Assembly (NCBI RefSeq): GCF_012641275.1 | Contig: NZ_JABAIA010000001.1 | Coordinates: 1,178,001-1,242,000, forward strand | DNA: 64,000 nucleotides | Source: Chitinophaga varians | Lineage (GTDB): Bacteria > Bacteroidota > Bacteroidia > Chitinophagales > Chitinophagaceae | Direction of reading: 5' to 3' | In this document: positions 52,921 to 61,387 of the stretch, one piece after another | How positions within the stretch are numbered: the stretch's first letter is position 1 | How the letters are laid out: each line of letters begins with the position of its first letter | The notes under the pieces: generated by a model | The model's database searches: none | What the model saw: only the letters and a program-made list of their open reading frames with translations | Told to the model about the DNA's origin: nothing | Position numbers and translations under genes: made by a program

Positions 52921-52958
52921 AAAAAAGAGTTGCGGGCCAGTTACCGCAACTCTTTTTT
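52921..52958. terminator. Bidirectional terminator, first GAGTTGCGG hairpin
   Basis: AAAAAAGAGTTGCGG (52921-52935) pairs perfectly with CCGCAACTCTTTTTT (52944-52958), 8-nt loop. Confidence 0.92.
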
Positions 52959-52973
52959 ATGTCCGATATCTTT

Positions 52974-53336
52974 CTAGTGTATCACGACGGTATCAATAGC
53001 GCCATTGTATGGTCCCCATTTGTAGTAGTGGGTACCGGGGCCCGGCGTTTTAACTGCAAATGGCCGTTCTGTTCTTTGAAGCGTGTCTGTACAATCGCAT
53101 GACTCGAAGAAACTTTTGATGTACACCACATGAACACCGGCGGAATCAAATTCTTTAAATCCGGAAAAACGCTCGCAACGGGAGGTATAATAACTCAGGT
53201 TAAACCGGATACTGTCAGCGGTCCCTTCTACGCGGGAAGCTTTTATCGGAGGATAGTTCTCCGATGTGCAGGTGGTTTTGTGACATGCAGCCGCAGCAAG
53301 GCATACAATGCCCAACAAGACATGGTTAAATTTCAT
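52974..53336 (-). CDS. Small hypothetical lipoprotein
   Basis: The ATG at 53336 opens a lipoprotein signal (MKFNHVLLGIVCLAAAAC); an in-frame upstream ATG is not supported. The 120-residue product has several cysteines after the lipid site (CTSENYPP, YTSRCERFSG, SFFESCDCTD), suggesting disulfides, and a likely beta-sandwich body ending YKWGPYNGAIDTVVIH. I do not recognise a family. The gene is bracketed by two near-identical terminator hairpins. Confidence 0.72.
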   Translation of the reverse strand: MKFNHVLLGIVCLAAAACHKTTCTSENYPPIKASRVEGTADSIRFNLSYYTSRCERFSGFKEFDSAGVHVVYIKSFFESCDCTDTLQRTERPFAVKTPGPGTHYYKWGPYNGAIDTVVIH

Positions 53337-53406
53337 ACTGTGTAGTTTAAATGACTCTAGTTGATTTGTGTGAACGCAGTCAACAAAAACCATGCTACAC
53401 AAAAAA

Positions 53407-53440
53407 AACGGAGTTGCGGGTTGTTCACCGCAACTCCGTT
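53407..53440. terminator. Terminator of the leu operon, second GAGTTGCGG hairpin
   Basis: AACGGAGTTGCGG (53407-53419) pairs with CCGCAACTCCGTT (53428-53440), 8-nt loop, with an A-run at 53401-53408 that reads as a T-run for leuA on the minus strand. Confidence 0.88.
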
Positions 53441-53460
53441 ATACGTTCTGTTGGCAATAG

Positions 53461-54966
53461 TTAGTATATCTTATTAAGCGCGTCTACATAGGCATGCACA
53501 GAGGCATTCACGATATCGGTAGAGTAACCGAAACCGTAGAAGGACTGGCCGTTGTGTTTCACACGCATATTTACTTTACTTACATCTTCGCTGCCGCCAT
53601 GCATGGCCTGGATGCTGAATTCATCCAGTTCAATATCATCTTTAATGATGGCGTGAATAGCGTTGATAGTGGCGTTTACCGGGCCATTACCGGCAGCACT
53701 GGCTTCACGGTCTTCCCCGTTGATACGCAGTTTCACGGTAGCCATCGGGCGCAGCGGATCACCGCATACTACTTGCAACAAGGTCACTTTAATGGCTTTG
53801 TCGCCATAGTTTTTGCTGTCACCATCGCCCATCAGCTGCAGCAGGTCGGCGTCGTTGATTTCCTTTTTGTTGTCGGCCATTTCGAGGAAACGTTGGTACA
53901 CTTCGTCGAGGTTGATTTTATCCATTTTGTAGCCGAGGCGCTCGAGGTGATGCTTGAGGGCATGGCGGCCGCTGCGGGCGGTGAGGATAATGGCGTTGGA
54001 GTTGATGCCTACGTCTTCCGGGTTGAGGATTTCGTAGTTCTCGCGGTGTTTCAGCACACCATCCTGGTGGATACCGGAGCTGTGCGCGAAAGCGTTGCGG
54101 CCTACGATAGCCTTGTTGGCCTGTACCGGCATACGCATCATTTTCTCCACCAGCGTGCTGATTTCGTAGATGCCTTTAGAGTTGATATTGGTATGATAAC
54201 CCAGTCCGTGGTGTGTTTTCAGGATCATGGCCACTTCTTCGAGGGAAGTGTTACCGGCGCGTTCACCGATACCGTTGATCGTACATTCCACCTGGCGGGC
54301 ACCGTTCATAACACCGGCGATGGTGTTGGCAGTGGCCAGACCGAGGTCGTTGTGGCAGTGAACGGAGATAATGGCTTTATCGATATTGGAAACGTGTTCT
54401 GTCAGGTATTTGATTTTAGCGCCGTATTGGTCGGGCAGGCAGTAGCCGTTGGTGTCGGGGATGTTGACGGTGGTGGCACCGGCAGCGATCACCGCTTCGA
54501 TCATCTGTGCGAGAAATGCGTTATCTGCGCGACCGGCATCTTCCGCAAAAAACTCCACGTCGTCCGTGAATTTGCGGGCGTATTTTACGGCGGCAAACGC
54601 GCGCTCCACGATCTGTTCGCGGGTGCTGTTGAATTTATGTTTGATATGGATATCCGAAGAACCGATACCGGTATGGATACGCTTGCGTTTAGCGAAACGG
54701 AGGGCTTCCGCAGCAGCGTCGATATCGGTGGTATTGGCACGGGTGAGGGCGCAGATAACAGGCTCTGTTACTGCTTTGGATATTTCCACCACGCTCTGGA
54801 AATCACCGGGGCTGGAGATAGGGAAGCCGGCTTCAATGATATCTACACCGAGCGCTTCGAGTTTTTTAGCTACAATAATTTTTTCGACAGTAGTCAGCTG
54901 GCAACCAGGGACCTGTTCGCCATCACGCAGGGTGGTATCAAAGACGTATACACGATTTTTATCCAT
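53461..54966 (-). CDS. leuA: 2-isopropylmalate synthase
   Basis: LeuA condenses acetyl-CoA with 2-oxoisovalerate, committing carbon to leucine. The 501-residue protein has the DRE-TIM barrel start [54 protein letters not shown] and ending in a regulatory allosteric domain (from about residue 385; [20 protein letters not shown]). The leucine feedback domain is intact. It is the last gene of the leu operon. Confidence 0.96.
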   Translation of the reverse strand: MDKNRVYVFDTTLRDGEQVPGCQLTTVEKIIVAKKLEALGVDIIEAGFPISSPGDFQSVVEISKAVTEPVICALTRANTTDIDAAAEALRFAKRKRIHTGIGSSDIHIKHKFNSTREQIVERAFAAVKYARKFTDDVEFFAEDAGRADNAFLAQMIEAVIAAGATTVNIPDTNGYCLPDQYGAKIKYLTEHVSNIDKAIISVHCHNDLGLATANTIAGVMNGARQVECTINGIGERAGNTSLEEVAMILKTHHGLGYHTNINSKGIYEISTLVEKMMRMPVQANKAIVGRNAFAHSSGIHQDGVLKHRENYEILNPEDVGINSNAIILTARSGRHALKHHLERLGYKMDKINLDEVYQRFLEMADNKKEINDADLLQLMGDGDSKNYGDKAIKVTLLQVVCGDPLRPMATVKLRINGEDREASAAGNGPVNATINAIHAIIKDDIELDEFSIQAMHGGSEDVSKVNMRVKHNGQSFYGFGYSTDIVNASVHAYVDALNKIY

Positions 54967-54993
54967 GATAGTGTAATATTTTCGATGAAGAAA

Positions 54994-56073
54994 TTAGTTC
55001 AGGTTTTCCAACACTTTGGCGCCCATGGCATCTGTACCCATGATGAATTCGTTCTCGGTATGTTTGTTGGCGATGTCCATGGTCCTGTAGCCCTGGCGGA
55101 GCGTAGCTTCCACTGCTTTGATCACGCGTTGTGATTCGGTTTTGAGGCCGAAGGAAATGTCCAGCATAAGGGCGGCAGACAGGATGGACGCCAGCGGGTT
55201 GGCGATGCCTTTACCGGCGATATCATGTGCAGAGCCGTGGATAGGCTCATAGAAACCTACGGTGTCCCCTACGGATGCAGAAGCCAGCATACCCATAGAA
55301 CCGGCGATCTGGGAAGCCTCGTCTGTGAGGATATCACCGAAGAGGTTACCTGTTACCACCACGTCAAAACGTTTCGGGTCTTTGATCAGCTGCATGGCGG
55401 CGTTGTCAATGAACATATGTTCTGTTTCCACGTCGGGATATTCTTTTGCTACTTCCTGCATCACTTCTCTCCACAGGCGGCTGGCCTCGAGTACGTTGGC
55501 TTTGTCCACTGAGCAGAGCTTTTTGCGGCGGGAGCGGGCAGCCTCGTATGCTTTACGTGCGATGCGCTCCACTTCATAACGATGATAGATCATCAGATCG
55601 GAAGCAGTGTTGCGGTCTTCTGTTCTTTTCTTTTCGCCGAAGTACACGTCGCCGGTGAGCTCGCGGAAGAAGAGGATATCTGAGCCGCGGAGAATTTCCG
55701 GTTTGATGCTGGAAGCTTCCAGCAGTTCATCAAACAGTTTGATAGGGCGTAGGTTAGCGTACAGGCCCAGTTCCTTGCGGATCTTCAACAGCCCCTGCTC
55801 TGGTCTTACCTTCAGCGTGGGATCGTTGTCATATTTCGCGTGGCCTATGGCGCCAAACAGGATAGCATCGCTGTTTTTAGCCTTCTGCAGCGTTTCTTCA
55901 GGCAGCGGGTCGCCGGTAGCTTCGATGGCTACGTGGCCCATGATACCTTCTTCAAACGTGAATTGGTGGTGATAGTTGGCAGCTATTGCAGTCAGTACTT
56001 TCTGTCCCCAGGTGGTTACCTCCTGGCCTATGCCGTCGCCGGGTATTACCAGTATTTTCTTCTCTACGCCCAT
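54994..56073 (-). CDS. leuB: 3-isopropylmalate dehydrogenase
   Basis: LeuB oxidises and decarboxylates 3-isopropylmalate with NAD+. The 359-residue protein has the family start KKILVIPGDGIGQEVTTWG, substrate Arg-rich LLKIRKELGLYANLRPIKLF, SDILFFRELTGDVYFGEKKR, CSVDKANVLEASRLWREVM, NLFGDILTDEASQIAGSMGM and EPIHGSAHDIAGKGIANPLA. It lies between leuD and leuA, 27 bp before leuA. Confidence 0.96.
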   Translation of the reverse strand: MGVEKKILVIPGDGIGQEVTTWGQKVLTAIAANYHHQFTFEEGIMGHVAIEATGDPLPEETLQKAKNSDAILFGAIGHAKYDNDPTLKVRPEQGLLKIRKELGLYANLRPIKLFDELLEASSIKPEILRGSDILFFRELTGDVYFGEKKRTEDRNTASDLMIYHRYEVERIARKAYEAARSRRKKLCSVDKANVLEASRLWREVMQEVAKEYPDVETEHMFIDNAAMQLIKDPKRFDVVVTGNLFGDILTDEASQIAGSMGMLASASVGDTVGFYEPIHGSAHDIAGKGIANPLASILSAALMLDISFGLKTESQRVIKAVEATLRQGYRTMDIANKHTENEFIMGTDAMGAKVLENLN

Positions 56074-56112
56074 ACAGGATATTGCTTTTTTATGTTGTTG
56101 TTTTAGTGATTG

Positions 56113-56712
56113 TTAGAAATTAAATGACCGTGTGCCTTCGTATTTTTCGATGTCCTGACGGAGGCTCAGGAGATAGTCGATATCATCGTAACCATTACGC
56201 AGACATGTTTTTTTGTAAGCATTGATATCGAAGCTTTCCTGTTCGCCGCTGGCCACGATACGGATAAACTGGTTTTCCAGGTCTACTTCCAGCTCCGCTT
56301 TCGGATCTGCTTCGATGGCTTTGAACACCTTGTCGAGGAAGGTTTCGCTGACCTGTACCGGCAGGATGAAATTATTGAGCGCATTGTTTTTGAAGATATC
56401 CGCGAAGAAGCTGCTCACCACCACTTTAAACCCGTAGTCGCCGATGGCCCATGCCGCGTGCTCACGGGAGGAGCCGCAGCCGAAGTTTTTACCGGCTACC
56501 AGGATTTTACCGCTGTACAGGGGATTGTTGAGCACAAAATCAGCTTTAGGCTGATTGTTGGCATCGAAACGCCAGTCACGGAACAGATTTTCACCAAAAC
56601 CTTCGCGGGTGGTAGCTTTCAGGAAGCGGGCCGGGATGATCTGGTCAGTATCAATATTTTCAATGGGCACAGGTACCGCAGATGAAACAAGATGTTGAAA
56701 TATTTTACTCAT
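56113..56712 (-). CDS. leuD: 3-isopropylmalate dehydratase small subunit
   Basis: A 199-residue swivel-domain subunit that completes the LeuCD isomerase. It has [38 protein letters not shown] with the conserved GSSRE loop, and [20 protein letters not shown]. Length is normal. It starts 14 bp after the methyltransferase stop and is itself 39 bp upstream of leuB. Confidence 0.96.
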   Translation of the reverse strand: MSKIFQHLVSSAVPVPIENIDTDQIIPARFLKATTREGFGENLFRDWRFDANNQPKADFVLNNPLYSGKILVAGKNFGCGSSREHAAWAIGDYGFKVVVSSFFADIFKNNALNNFILPVQVSETFLDKVFKAIEADPKAELEVDLENQFIRIVASGEQESFDINAYKKTCLRNGYDDIDYLLSLRQDIEKYEGTRSFNF

Positions 56713-56726
56713 AGTAATAATGTCAT

Positions 56727-57476
56727 TTAGATTTTTGTAGCGGCTACGCGCAGTCTCACATAATCTGCATAGAGCTGTCCGTCGCGGGTCACCTGCGGGC
56801 GCAGCTCCTGCTGCACCTGTTGCAGGATAGCCTGTTTATCATTTTCCGGAATGTTGGCAAAGAAGTGATTGCCGAACATCTCCAGCCAATCGACGATGCC
56901 TTTTTCAGGATCGGCCAGTTTAGTGGGACGGTCAAAGAAATGGACCCTCTCCACGCGGAAGCCGGCGTTTTCCAGCAGGGTAGCGTATTCGCCGGGGGAA
57001 GGGAAATACCAGAAAGGTGCGTAGTGGTAGCCTTTGGCCTGCATTACCCTGTCGAGTGTGCGCAGGATGCTGTCCACATTTCCTTTGCCTCCCATTTCGA
57101 TGACCAGGCGGCCGCCTTTCTTCAGATGCGTGTACATTCGGTTGATGGCCTTTTCTTTTTCCCGTACCCAGTGCAGGGTGGCGTTGGAGAAAACAGCATC
57201 AAACTGTTGCGGCAGCGAGAAATTGGTAGCGTCGCCCACTTCAAAGGCCACTTCCGGGAATGACTGCCTTGCGGTGGCAATCATTTCGGGCGAAGCATCG
57301 ATACCGGTGACCAGGGCGCCGGTGGCCCCCAGTTGGGCGGTGAGTTCTCCGGTACCGCAGCCCAGGTCAAGGACAGTTTCCCCTGCCTGTGGTTGCAACC
57401 AGTCACCGATCAGGCTGTTGCCATATTCAAACACGAAGGCGTGTTTTGTTTTATATAAGTCGGCGTCCCAAATCAT
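56727..57476 (-). CDS. Class I SAM methyltransferase, trans-aconitate/isopropylmalate methyltransferase-like
   Basis: The start at 57476 ([19 protein letters not shown]) matches the typical Tam-like N-terminus; an in-frame ATG four codons upstream is also possible. The 249-residue protein has the SAM motif [20 protein letters not shown], acidic [32 protein letters not shown] and [15 protein letters not shown]. Tam and yeast Tmt1 methylate trans-aconitate and 3-isopropylmalate. Its place between leuC and leuD suggests action on an isopropylmalate-pathway acid, which is inference. Confidence 0.85.
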   Translation of the reverse strand: MIWDADLYKTKHAFVFEYGNSLIGDWLQPQAGETVLDLGCGTGELTAQLGATGALVTGIDASPEMIATARQSFPEVAFEVGDATNFSLPQQFDAVFSNATLHWVREKEKAINRMYTHLKKGGRLVIEMGGKGNVDSILRTLDRVMQAKGYHYAPFWYFPSPGEYATLLENAGFRVERVHFFDRPTKLADPEKGIVDWLEMFGNHFFANIPENDKQAILQQVQQELRPQVTRDGQLYADYVRLRVAATKI

Positions 57477-57497
57477 ATTGTTTAGCAATTTTGATAG

Positions 57498-58895
57498 TTA
57501 GAAATTGTCTCTGACGTCTGTCACGCGGCCTGTGAGAGCAGCAGCGGCAGCGGTAAGCGGGCTGGCCAGGAAGGTGCGGGCGTTAGGGCCCTGGCGGCCT
57601 TCGAAGTTGCGGTTGGACGTAGAGATGCAATACATGCCGGCAGGCACTTTGTCTTCGTTCATGGCGAGGCAGGCGGAGCATCCAGGTTCACGGAGCTGGA
57701 AACCAGCTGCTGCAAACACTTTGTCGATACCTTCTTCTTTGGCCTGTGCCTCCACCTGTTTGGAGCCGGGCACGATCCATACCACCACATCATCGGCTTT
57801 GCGTTTGCCTTTCACGTAGTCGGCCACCAGACGGAGGTCTTCGATACGGGAGTTGGTGCAGCTACCGATAAACACATAGTCTATTTTTTTGCCGAGCAGC
57901 GCGCTGCCTGGTTCCAGGTCCATGTATTCCAGTGATTTTTTGAAAGAAGGTCTTTCTTTTTCCTCCACCTGGTCCAGTGCCGGGATATGCTGGGTAACGC
58001 CCATGCCCATGCCGGGGTTGGTGCCGTAGGTGATCTGAGGTTCGATGTCGGCAGCGTCGAAGGTGAGCACTTTATCGAACTGGGCGTCGTTATCGGAATA
58101 GAGTGTTTTCCAGTAAGCGAGCGCTTTGTCCCAGTCGGCGCCCTGTGGCGCGAACTGGCGTCCTTTAATATAGTCGAACGTAATATCATCCGGAGCGATG
58201 AGGCCGCCGCGGGCGCCCATTTCGATGCTCATGTTGCAGATGGTCATACGGGCTTCCATGCTGAGGTTGCGGATAGCGTCGCCGGCATATTCCACGAAAT
58301 AGCCGGTAGCGCCGGAAGCGGATATTTTGGAGATGATGTAGAGGATGATGTCTTTAGACAGCACACCTTTTTTCAGGGAGCCGTTCACCTCTATTTTCAT
58401 GCGTTTAGGCTTGTATTGCAGGATACACTGGGTGGCCAGTACCTGCTCCACTTCGGAGGTGCCGATACCGAAGGCTACGGCGCCGAAGGCACCGTGGGTG
58501 CTGGTATGGCTGTCACCGCACACGATGGTCATGCCTGGCAGGGTGATGCCCAGCTCCGGACCGATCACGTGTACGATTCCCTGATAGGGATGACCGAGAC
58601 CGTACAGCTCCACCCCGAATTCCGCTGTGTTTTTGGTGAGCATCTCCACCTGGTGGCGGCTCAGGGCCTCCTTGATCGGCAGGTGCTGGTCCAGCGTAGG
58701 TACGTTGTGGTCGGCGGTAGCCCTGGTCTTCTGTGGGCGGAATACCGGGATGCCACGTTTGCGAAGGCCGTCGAATGCCTGCGGGCTCGTTACTTCATGG
58801 ATAAAGTGCGTGTTGATATACACAGCGTCCGGATGTTCCGGCTTACTCATCACGATATGGCTGTCCCAGATCTTATCAAATAACGTTTTTCCCAT
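57498..58895 (-). CDS. leuC: 3-isopropylmalate dehydratase large subunit
   Basis: LeuC with LeuD isomerises 2- to 3-isopropylmalate. The 465-residue aconitase-fold protein has [12 protein letters not shown] at the start, [35 protein letters not shown] and [18 protein letters not shown] with the three [4Fe-4S] cysteines. It is the first gene of the leu operon. A -7 box with an intervening palindrome lies just upstream. Confidence 0.96.
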   Translation of the reverse strand: MGKTLFDKIWDSHIVMSKPEHPDAVYINTHFIHEVTSPQAFDGLRKRGIPVFRPQKTRATADHNVPTLDQHLPIKEALSRHQVEMLTKNTAEFGVELYGLGHPYQGIVHVIGPELGITLPGMTIVCGDSHTSTHGAFGAVAFGIGTSEVEQVLATQCILQYKPKRMKIEVNGSLKKGVLSKDIILYIISKISASGATGYFVEYAGDAIRNLSMEARMTICNMSIEMGARGGLIAPDDITFDYIKGRQFAPQGADWDKALAYWKTLYSDNDAQFDKVLTFDAADIEPQITYGTNPGMGMGVTQHIPALDQVEEKERPSFKKSLEYMDLEPGSALLGKKIDYVFIGSCTNSRIEDLRLVADYVKGKRKADDVVVWIVPGSKQVEAQAKEEGIDKVFAAAGFQLREPGCSACLAMNEDKVPAGMYCISTSNRNFEGRQGPNARTFLASPLTAAAAALTGRVTDVRDNF

Positions 58896-58929
58896 CCTTA
58901 ATGCTTTCCTTTTAAATTGTTTATACCTT

Positions 58930-58937
58930 CAAATCTA
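58930..58937 (-). promoter_or_regulatory. Candidate -7 box TAGATTTG for the leu operon
   Basis: Minus-strand TAGATTTG (TAnnTTTG) 35 bp upstream of the leuC ATG. Confidence 0.6.
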
Positions 58938-58940
58938 ATG

Positions 58941-58957
58941 GGCAATATTTAATTGCC
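58941..58957. promoter_or_regulatory. Palindrome in the leuC promoter spacer
   Basis: GGCAAT-ATTTA-ATTGCC, perfect 6-bp arms with a 5-nt centre, lies directly upstream of the leuC -7 box, a classic repressor position. It is also upstream of the divergent gene's promoter. Confidence 0.55.
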
Positions 58958-58964
58958 ATATCGC

Positions 58965-58972
58965 TAAATTTG
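58965..58972 (+). promoter_or_regulatory. Candidate -7 box TAAATTTG for the 59050 gene
   Basis: TAnnTTTG match 78 bp before the ATG, back-to-back with the leuC promoter. Confidence 0.5.
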
Positions 58973-58997
58973 CTATAATTACAACTTTTAAAATAGG

Positions 58998-59026
58998 TTG
59001 ATATACAACAATTGTTTGTATATCAA
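58998..59026. promoter_or_regulatory. Long near-perfect palindrome in the 59050 leader
   Basis: TTGATATACAACAA and the complementary arm TTGTTTGTATATCAA pair over 14 bp with one extra T. It lies between the candidate -7 box and the start codon, 23 bp before the ATG, so it could be an operator or an mRNA hairpin. Confidence 0.65.
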
Positions 59027-59049
59027 TTACTTATAAGAATTTATTAACG

Positions 59050-60603
59050 ATGCCCAACAGCCAAAGTGATGCTTTATTCATATTAATAAAAACGCTAACT
59101 AAAGCCGAAAAGCGGAATTTTCAGTTGGCATTTAATAAGAATAATACCAAAGACGACGTATTGTTCATTCAATTGTTCAATACGCTGGACAAAATGAAGG
59201 ACTACGACGAGGAGCAGATACTGAAGAAAGTGCCGGACCTGAAAAAACAGCAGTTGTCCAACGTAAAGGCACACCTGTACAAACATCTCCTTTCGAGCCT
59301 GCGGCAGCTCTATAAACAGAAAGACCCGCTGATAGACCTGCGGGAACAGCTGGACCATGCCCGGGTGCTGTATAATAAAGGACTGTACAACCAGAGCCTT
59401 AAAGTGCTGGCCAAAGCCAAAACCATGGCCCTGGAGCAGGAAGAGGTGATGATGAGCTACGAAATTGTGGAGTTTGAAAAGCTGATTGAATCGCGGCATA
59501 TCACCCGCAGCCTCGAGAACCGGGCGGAAGCCCTCAGCTCCGAATCCCGGCAGATAGAACATCAGCTTACCCATATCAGCCGGCTGAGCACCCTCTCCCT
59601 CCGCATGTACGGCCTGTACCTGAAGCTGGGCCATGCCCGCAACGAGCGGGACGCCGACATGGTGAAATCATTTTTTGAAGGCCAGTTGCCACAGCGCGAC
59701 GCTTCGCAGATGAGCTTCTATGAAAAAATATACCTGTACCAGGCATCCTGCTGGTACTATTATATCTTACAGGACTTTGTGATGTACTACCGGTACACCC
59801 AGAAATGGGTAGACCTGTTCAAACAATACCCCAGGCTGCAACAAACCGATATGGACCTGTACATCAAGGCACAGCACAACCTGCTGACAGCCCATTTTTA
59901 TACGTCCAATTTCGAGAAATTCAAATCAGCCTTGTGCGACCTGGAAACATTCATCCGGGCCAACGAAGAAAGTTTCCACGAAAACACGCGTACTTCGGCG
60001 TTCGTATACCTGTACACCGCCAAGATCAACCGCTATTTCCTGGAAGGCACTTTCAGCCAGGGTTTGGCCATGGTGCCCGAGCTGGAGTCTGAGATCAGCA
60101 ACCACACCCTGAAGATAGACCAGCACCGGGTGCTGGTGTTTTATTACAAAATCGCCTGCCTCTATTTCGGTAGCGGCGATAACAGCAAAGCGATTTTTTA
60201 TCTCAACAAAATCATCAACCTGAAGATCGGCAACCTGCGCGCCGATATTCAGTGTTTTGCCCGTATACTGCATCTCATTGCACACTACGAACTGGAAAAT
60301 TACAGTCTGGTGGAATATCTCATCAAATCCGTTTACCACTTCATCTCCAAACACAAAGACCTTGGACTGGTAATGGAAGCGATCATGAAGTTCCTCCGCC
60401 GTTATATTTACGCCAACCCCAAAGAGCTGCGCAGCGCCTTTGTGGACCTGAAAGACAGACTGGAACAGATTTCCGAAGACCCTTACGAACGCCGGTCCTT
60501 CCTCTACCTGGACATTATCTCGTGGCTCGAAAGCAAGATCGAGAACATCCCTGTGCAGGAAGTCATTCACCGGAAATTCATCAATAAAGAAAGAAGAATT
60601 TAA
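59050..60603 (+). CDS. Conserved hypothetical protein, helical-repeat (TPR-like)
   Basis: A 517-residue soluble, almost entirely helical protein. It opens SDALFILIKTLTKAEKRNFQ and has TPR-like helix pairs (LRQLYKQKDPLIDLREQLDH, ARVLYNKGLYNQSLKVLAKA; later YKIACLYFGSGDNSKAIFYL). There is no signal peptide, membrane helix or catalytic motif that I can see. Similar large uncharacterised proteins occur in Chitinophagaceae from memory. It shares a divergent promoter region with the leu operon and is 17 bp upstream of the FMN reductase gene. Confidence 0.8.
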   Translation: MPNSQSDALFILIKTLTKAEKRNFQLAFNKNNTKDDVLFIQLFNTLDKMKDYDEEQILKKVPDLKKQQLSNVKAHLYKHLLSSLRQLYKQKDPLIDLREQLDHARVLYNKGLYNQSLKVLAKAKTMALEQEEVMMSYEIVEFEKLIESRHITRSLENRAEALSSESRQIEHQLTHISRLSTLSLRMYGLYLKLGHARNERDADMVKSFFEGQLPQRDASQMSFYEKIYLYQASCWYYYILQDFVMYYRYTQKWVDLFKQYPRLQQTDMDLYIKAQHNLLTAHFYTSNFEKFKSALCDLETFIRANEESFHENTRTSAFVYLYTAKINRYFLEGTFSQGLAMVPELESEISNHTLKIDQHRVLVFYYKIACLYFGSGDNSKAIFYLNKIINLKIGNLRADIQCFARILHLIAHYELENYSLVEYLIKSVYHFISKHKDLGLVMEAIMKFLRRYIYANPKELRSAFVDLKDRLEQISEDPYERRSFLYLDIISWLESKIENIPVQEVIHRKFINKERRI

Positions 60604-60620
60604 TCATTTAAAGCAGTACC

Positions 60621-61193
60621 ATGTCTGTCGAAAAAAAGTATCATTTTATTGCCTTCTGTGGCAGTCTCAGAAAAGGGTCCTACAACGAGATGGCTCTCAA
60701 AGCCATGCAAATGCTGGCACCGTCGCACATCACCATTGAGCAGGTGTTTTATGACCACATCCCTATGTATAACGCCGACGTACATACGGAACTGCTGGAA
60801 CAGGTAGTGCCGCTGGCAGAGAAAATACAAGCCTCTGACGGCGTTATTTTTGTTTCACCGGAATATAACTACTCCGTTCCCGGTGGCCTGAAAAACGTGA
60901 TAGACGTACTCTCCAGGCATCCAGACAAACCTTTCAACGAAAAAGCCGTGGCTATCCTGGGCGCCAGCCAGGGCAACGTAGGCACCGCCCGCATGCAGTA
61001 CCATCTGCGGCAGGTAATGGTGTTCCTCAATGCCCATGTGGTGAACAAACCGGAAATCATGATTGCCAATGCGCAGCATAAGTTCGACGAATCAGGCAAC
61101 CTGACAGATGAATTTATCCGCAAACAATTACCGCTGATGCTGGAATCGCTGGCAACACTGAGTGATCGTTTTCCCCGCGGTACCCAGGGCTGA
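60621..61193 (+). CDS. NADPH-dependent FMN reductase-family protein
   Basis: A 190-residue flavodoxin-like protein with FCGSLRKGSYNEMALKAMQM (FMN phosphate loop), FVSPEYNYSVPGGLKNVIDV and AILGASQGNVGTARMQYHLR. Such enzymes reduce FMN, quinones or azo compounds with NAD(P)H. The last four residues (GTQG) and the TGA stop are encoded by copy D of the dyad repeat, so the C-terminus appears to have been rewritten by the repeat. It is 17 bp downstream of the helical-repeat gene. Confidence 0.9.
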   Translation: MSVEKKYHFIAFCGSLRKGSYNEMALKAMQMLAPSHITIEQVFYDHIPMYNADVHTELLEQVVPLAEKIQASDGVIFVSPEYNYSVPGGLKNVIDVLSRHPDKPFNEKAVAILGASQGNVGTARMQYHLRQVMVFLNAHVVNKPEIMIANAQHKFDESGNLTDEFIRKQLPLMLESLATLSDRFPRGTQG

Positions 61194-61202
61194 AGCCCTG
61201 GG
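61183..61202 (+). repeat. Copy D of the CCCAGGGCT-GA-AGCCCTGGG dyad family
   Basis: Perfect 9-bp dyad; identical to copy B over 28 nt (61182-61209). The central TGA (61191-61193) is the stop codon of the FMN reductase gene. Confidence 0.85.
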
Positions 61203-61318
61203 CCACAATTAGGTGAATGCTTGTTGCCGGTTAAGGTGACAGGATAAAGATCATAGTCCTTAATGCTGGCAAGTGGGAATGATTTTTTGCAATAAAAAAA
61301 GCCGTTTACACGAAAATA

Positions 61319-61353
61319 CAAAGCGGGCTGACCTTATCGGTCAGCCCGCTTTG
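61319..61353. terminator. Bidirectional terminator before the ABC permease gene end
   Basis: CAAAGCGGGCTGACC (61319-61333) pairs perfectly with GGTCAGCCCGCTTTG (61339-61353), 5-nt loop. Confidence 0.88.
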
Positions 61354-61387
61354 CTTTTAATACAGTGGTTGTTTTGGAAGATAAATT

